From: Caldifarciminota bacterium
GTDB taxonomy: Bacteria > Hydrothermota > Tepidihabitantia > Tepidihabitantales > Tepidihabitantaceae
Assembly (NCBI GenBank): GCA_011049385.1
Contig: DSBX01000190.1
Location: forward strand, 1-7,142
Reading direction: 5' to 3'
Length of the DNA: 7,142 nucleotides
Positions 5,172 to 7,142 of this stretch are shown in pieces. The number at the start of each line of letters is the position of its first letter. The stretch's first letter is position 1. Below the pieces are notes generated by a model, which searched no databases, was not told where the DNA came from, and was given only the letters and a program-made list of their open reading frames with translations. Position numbers and translations under genes: made by a program.

Positions 5172-6121
5172 CCATTCTCCTCATACCATCTGACGGTCTC
5201 GCTCAAACCCTGCTCAAGTGAGTAACCGGGCACGAAGCCGAGCTCAGCCCGGGCGCGTGCCGGGTCGCAGACCCAGCAGTCGTGGGCGAGCTCGCGGGCC
5301 TTGTCCCGGTTCAGAATTGAGCCCTCGCGGCTCAGCCACTGCGCGGCCGCGGCCGCAGGCCGGAGCGCCCAGCGCGGCGGCCGGACCCGGACCGTCCGGC
5401 GGCCCATCAGCCGGGCCGCGGTCCGGGCCAGCGCGTCGAAATCGTGGCACTCGCCGTCGGACACGAAATACACCCTCCCGGACCCGCTTCCCCGTTCCGC
5501 CGCCAGCACCGCGGCCCGGACCGCGTCCTTGACATAGACGAGCGAAAGGAAACGCCCGAGCACGAGCCGCAGGCCGCGCCGCACCGCGGTGAACAGCGCC
5601 AGTCCGTCGCGGTCGCGCGGGCCGTACACCGCCGGGAAGCGCAGGATGGCCGATGCCGGCCGGTCCTTCATCGCCCCCAGCACGCGCTCGGCGGCCAGCT
5701 TGCCCCGCCCGTAGTCGCTCACCGGTCTCGGCTCGCCGGACTCGGTCACCGGTCGGTCCCGGGACTCCGCCGGCCCGGCCGCGGCCAGGCTCGAAAACAG
5801 CACGAAGCGGCCGGTCCCGGCCTCGGCGCACACCTCAGCCAGCATCCGCGTCCCCTCGGCGTTGACCCGGACATAGTCCTCCCGGCGTTTCGGCCGCAGG
5901 CTCGCGGCGGTATGGAACACCCAGTCCGCGCCCCGGGCCGCCGCGGCCAGCGAAGCCCGGTCTTCGAGACTGCCTTGCCGGAGCTCCACTTTCAACCCCT
6001 TGAGCCAGCGCAGGTCGCTCGTCGTCCGCACCAGCCCGGCCACCTCGTGCCCCTGTTCGAGCAGGCACTCGCACAGGTGCGAACCGATGAACCCGTTGGC
6101 CCCGGTCACCAGTGCCTTCAT
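5162..6121 (-). CDS. NAD(P)-dependent epimerase/reductase, extended SDR family (CerR-like candidate)
   Basis: This 319-residue extended short-chain dehydrogenase has the Rossmann motif TGANGFIG (6-13), catalytic Tyr137 and Lys141 in SDYGRGK, a Ser pair at 110-111 (FSSLAAAG) and the RFPAVYGPRDR segment (161-171). The family covers nucleotide-sugar epimerases, dihydroflavonol-type ketoreductases and the bacterial ceramide reductase CerR, which is also annotated as an NAD-dependent epimerase/dehydratase in Caulobacter. The early RTTSDLRWL and the C-terminal WYEENGWL resemble the ketoreductase-like members, as I remember them. The start overlaps the TIM-barrel gene stop in ATGA fashion and the end overlaps the small gene by 10 bases. 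Because the opposite operon encodes an SPT-like enzyme, reduction of 3-ketosphinganine is a plausible job; a sugar-epimerase role cannot be excluded. Confidence 0.9.
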   Translation of the reverse strand: MKALVTGANGFIGSHLCECLLEQGHEVAGLVRTTSDLRWLKGLKVELRQGSLEDRASLAAAARGADWVFHTAASLRPKRREDYVRVNAEGTRMLAEVCAEAGTGRFVLFSSLAAAGPAESRDRPVTESGEPRPVSDYGRGKLAAERVLGAMKDRPASAILRFPAVYGPRDRDGLALFTAVRRGLRLVLGRFLSLVYVKDAVRAAVLAAERGSGSGRVYFVSDGECHDFDALARTAARLMGRRTVRVRPPRWALRPAAAAAQWLSREGSILNRDKARELAHDCWVCDPARARAELGFVPGYSLEQGLSETVRWYEENGWL

Positions 6122-6969
6122 CCGCCACGGCGTCCTTGAAGCATCGGCAGGAGATGCTCCCGGCCGGCCAGCGCCGCCTCCTTCGGTCGGACCTCGAGCA
6201 CCAGCAGGGCCGGCGTCGTCAGCAGGAACCGCAGGTACGAGCGCAGGTTCGCGGTGCCCTGCCCGGGGACGAGATGCTCATCCTGCCGGCCGTGGTTGTC
6301 GTGCAGGTGGCTGTGGAAGACCTGGCCGCGGTGACGCGCGTACAGCGACGCCTCGGTGCGCCGGGCCGCAGGCGCGAGAATCGCATTGTGGCCGACGTCA
6401 TAACAGAGCCCGAGATTGCCGCCCAGCAGGCGGTCAAGCAGGCGGTGCACGAAACCGAACCGGAACCCGCCGACGTTCTCGATGCAGAGCCGGGCCCGGC
6501 CCGCGGCGTGGGACTTCAGGTTGGCCAGCGCGTCGCCGAGCAACTGCTCATAGAACTCCGGGTAGTGTTCGTGAGGATGGTGCCCCCGGTCCCGGCAGGC
6601 GTAGAACATCTCGAAACCCAGATGCATCACCACGTTCTCGATGCCCGCGGACTCGGCCCGGTCGAGCAGGCGCTTCAGCGTCCGCACCGTGTCGCGCATC
6701 ACCGCCCGATCGGGTACGAACAGCGAAGGGCCTTCGATGGCGTGGGCCGCGAGGCGGATGCCGAGTTGCCCGGCCAGGCTCCGGATCCCGCGCCGCGTCC
6801 GGGCGTCGGCGAGCCCGTGGCTGAAATCAAGGTTGCCCAGGTTCAGCTCCAGCACGCCGAAGCCGTGCGCCGCCGCGAACCGGAGCGCCTCGGCGATGTC
6901 GTCGAAATCGAAAAGAACCTGAAGCCCGAAACGCCGTGACACGGCGGTCCGGACGCTATCCGGGTGCAC
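6118..6969 (-). CDS. Sugar phosphate isomerase/epimerase-like TIM-barrel protein (AP endonuclease family 2 fold)
   Basis: This protein of up to 283 residues has the xylose-isomerase-like TIM-barrel fold. Metal-binding candidates appear in the expected order: Glu164 (CIENVGG), Asp191 and His194 (CYDVGH), the HSHLHDNHG-x-x-DEH segment (219-232) and Glu259 (LEVRP). Members of this fold isomerise or epimerise sugars or act as endonuclease IV. The HLHDN and PGQG segments point to the sugar-isomerase-like branch, with substrate unknown. It is the first gene of a three-gene operon and overlaps the epimerase by four bases. The start is uncertain. GTG at 6969 is the only option before an in-frame stop, but it lies 15 bases from AGGAGG and almost at the predicted transcription start. 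A GTG at 6942 (residue 10) is the alternative and would remove only residues that precede the first barrel strand. Confidence 0.85.
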   Translation of the reverse strand: MHPDSVRTAVSRRFGLQVLFDFDDIAEALRFAAAHGFGVLELNLGNLDFSHGLADARTRRGIRSLAGQLGIRLAAHAIEGPSLFVPDRAVMRDTVRTLKRLLDRAESAGIENVVMHLGFEMFYACRDRGHHPHEHYPEFYEQLLGDALANLKSHAAGRARLCIENVGGFRFGFVHRLLDRLLGGNLGLCYDVGHNAILAPAARRTEASLYARHRGQVFHSHLHDNHGRQDEHLVPGQGTANLRSYLRFLLTTPALLVLEVRPKEAALAGREHLLPMLQGRRGG

Positions 6970-6974
6970 GCGCG

Positions 6975-7002
6975 ATTATAGATTCCTCCTGTCGGCTGTC
7001 AA
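6975..7002 (-). promoter_or_regulatory. Perfect consensus sigma70 promoter for the TIM-barrel/epimerase operon
   Basis: On the minus strand, TTGACA (7002-6997) and TATAAT (6980-6975) match both consensus hexamers exactly, with a 16-base spacer. Transcription would begin near 6968, at or just inside the first possible GTG codon. The AGGAGG at 6990-6985 lies inside the spacer, so it would not be in this transcript. Confidence 0.75.
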
Positions 7003-7027
7003 CGAGTAATCGCCGACGATGTGGATG

Positions 7028-7071
7028 CAACGCGATAATGTCATAGCTAACTACAACGCGAAAATGTCATA
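7028..7071 (+). repeat. Direct repeat pair, 18 bp, 17 of 18 identical
   Basis: The copies occupy 7028-7045 and 7054-7071, a start-to-start distance of 26 bases with eight bases between them. They differ only by T versus A at the ninth base. They could be transposase or regulator binding sites for the adjacent element. Confidence 0.85.
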
Positions 7072-7110
7072 CCTGCCTGCTTGGACAGCGTTACCGGGTA
7101 GACTGGCTAC

Positions 7111-7142
7111 ATGTTGCAAGAACCAGTCTTCACCGAGGCCGA
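7111..7142 (+). CDS. Truncated 5' end of an unidentified ORF, possibly a transposase
   Basis: An ATG at 7111 opens a frame that runs to the window edge (MLQEPVFTEA, then incomplete). There is no clear Shine-Dalgarno before it. Its position after the 18-bp direct repeats is where a transposase or integrase gene would start. Ten residues are too few to identify it, and the start codon itself is uncertain. Confidence 0.35.
   Translation, partial: MLQEPVFTEA

Larger units (their letters stand above)
7003..7142. mobile_element. Probable end of an insertion sequence
   Basis: Base composition becomes less GC-rich here. Two copies of an 18-bp sequence (CAACGCGATAATGTCATA at 7028 and CAACGCGAAAATGTCATA at 7054) differ at one base and precede a short ORF. 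Repeated sites next to a transposase-type gene are typical of some IS ends, for example IS21-like elements. The exact boundary, the other end and target duplications are outside the window, so this is inference. Confidence 0.4.

Noticed and set aside
5244..5831. Long frames opposite and within the epimerase gene (195 codons on the minus strand, others on plus)
   Set aside because: They are Arg/Gly/Pro-rich frames without motifs, all overlapped by the clear SDR gene.
1..7142. CRISPR array, tRNA or rRNA genes, defence system or replication origin
   Set aside because: I saw no regularly spaced repeats, no tRNA-like cloverleaf and no rRNA sequence; every long frame is accounted for by metabolic or envelope genes. 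This was done by eye, not by a covariance-model search.

Overview
The window is a GC-rich, densely coded stretch of bacterial chromosome. Only the last ~170 bases are less GC-rich. It carries seven complete genes, two genes cut by the window edges, three candidate sigma70-type promoters and the probable edge of a mobile element. A rubrerythrin suggests an anaerobic or microaerophilic host. The oxoamine synthase and epimerase resemble versions I associate with Bacteroidetes and uncultivated relatives of the FCB/WOR-3 type. That taxonomic guess is weak and comes from recalled family resemblance, not a search.

Layout. Bases 1-340 (minus strand) hold a small coiled-coil lipoprotein, followed by the first codons of a second gene that starts like an exported protein. 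Bases 341-617 form a divergent control region: a TTGACA/TACAAT promoter reading left, a ~105-base leader with a possible 26-codon leader peptide, a perfect 11-bp hairpin, and a TTGACT/TATTGT promoter reading right. Bases 618-4852 (plus strand) form a tight cluster: an alpha-oxoamine synthase (serine palmitoyltransferase-like), a long-chain acyl-CoA synthetase, an exported TPR protein and a rubrerythrin. The first three overlap by 1 and 4 bases; the fourth begins 19 bases later. A symmetric hairpin at 4873-4897 separates this cluster from a convergent one. Bases 4884-6969 (minus strand) encode, in transcription order, a xylose-isomerase-like TIM-barrel enzyme, an extended-SDR NAD(P)-dependent epimerase/reductase and a small protein of unknown function. 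Overlaps are 4 and 10 bases, and a consensus TTGACA/TATAAT promoter lies at the start. Bases 7003-7142 contain an 18-bp direct repeat and the start of a truncated ORF, and look like the end of an insertion sequence.

How the genes may work together. An SPT-like condensing enzyme, an acyl-activating enzyme and a CerR-type NAD-dependent reductase are three of the components known from bacterial ceramide synthesis (serine + acyl thioester to 3-ketosphinganine, then reduction). Here they sit in two convergent operons that meet tail to tail. I see no ceramide synthase or acyl carrier protein. A sphingolipid, or another long-chain alpha-oxoamine lipid, is therefore the leading hypothesis but not proven. 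The TPR protein and rubrerythrin would be cargo or accessory genes of that operon.
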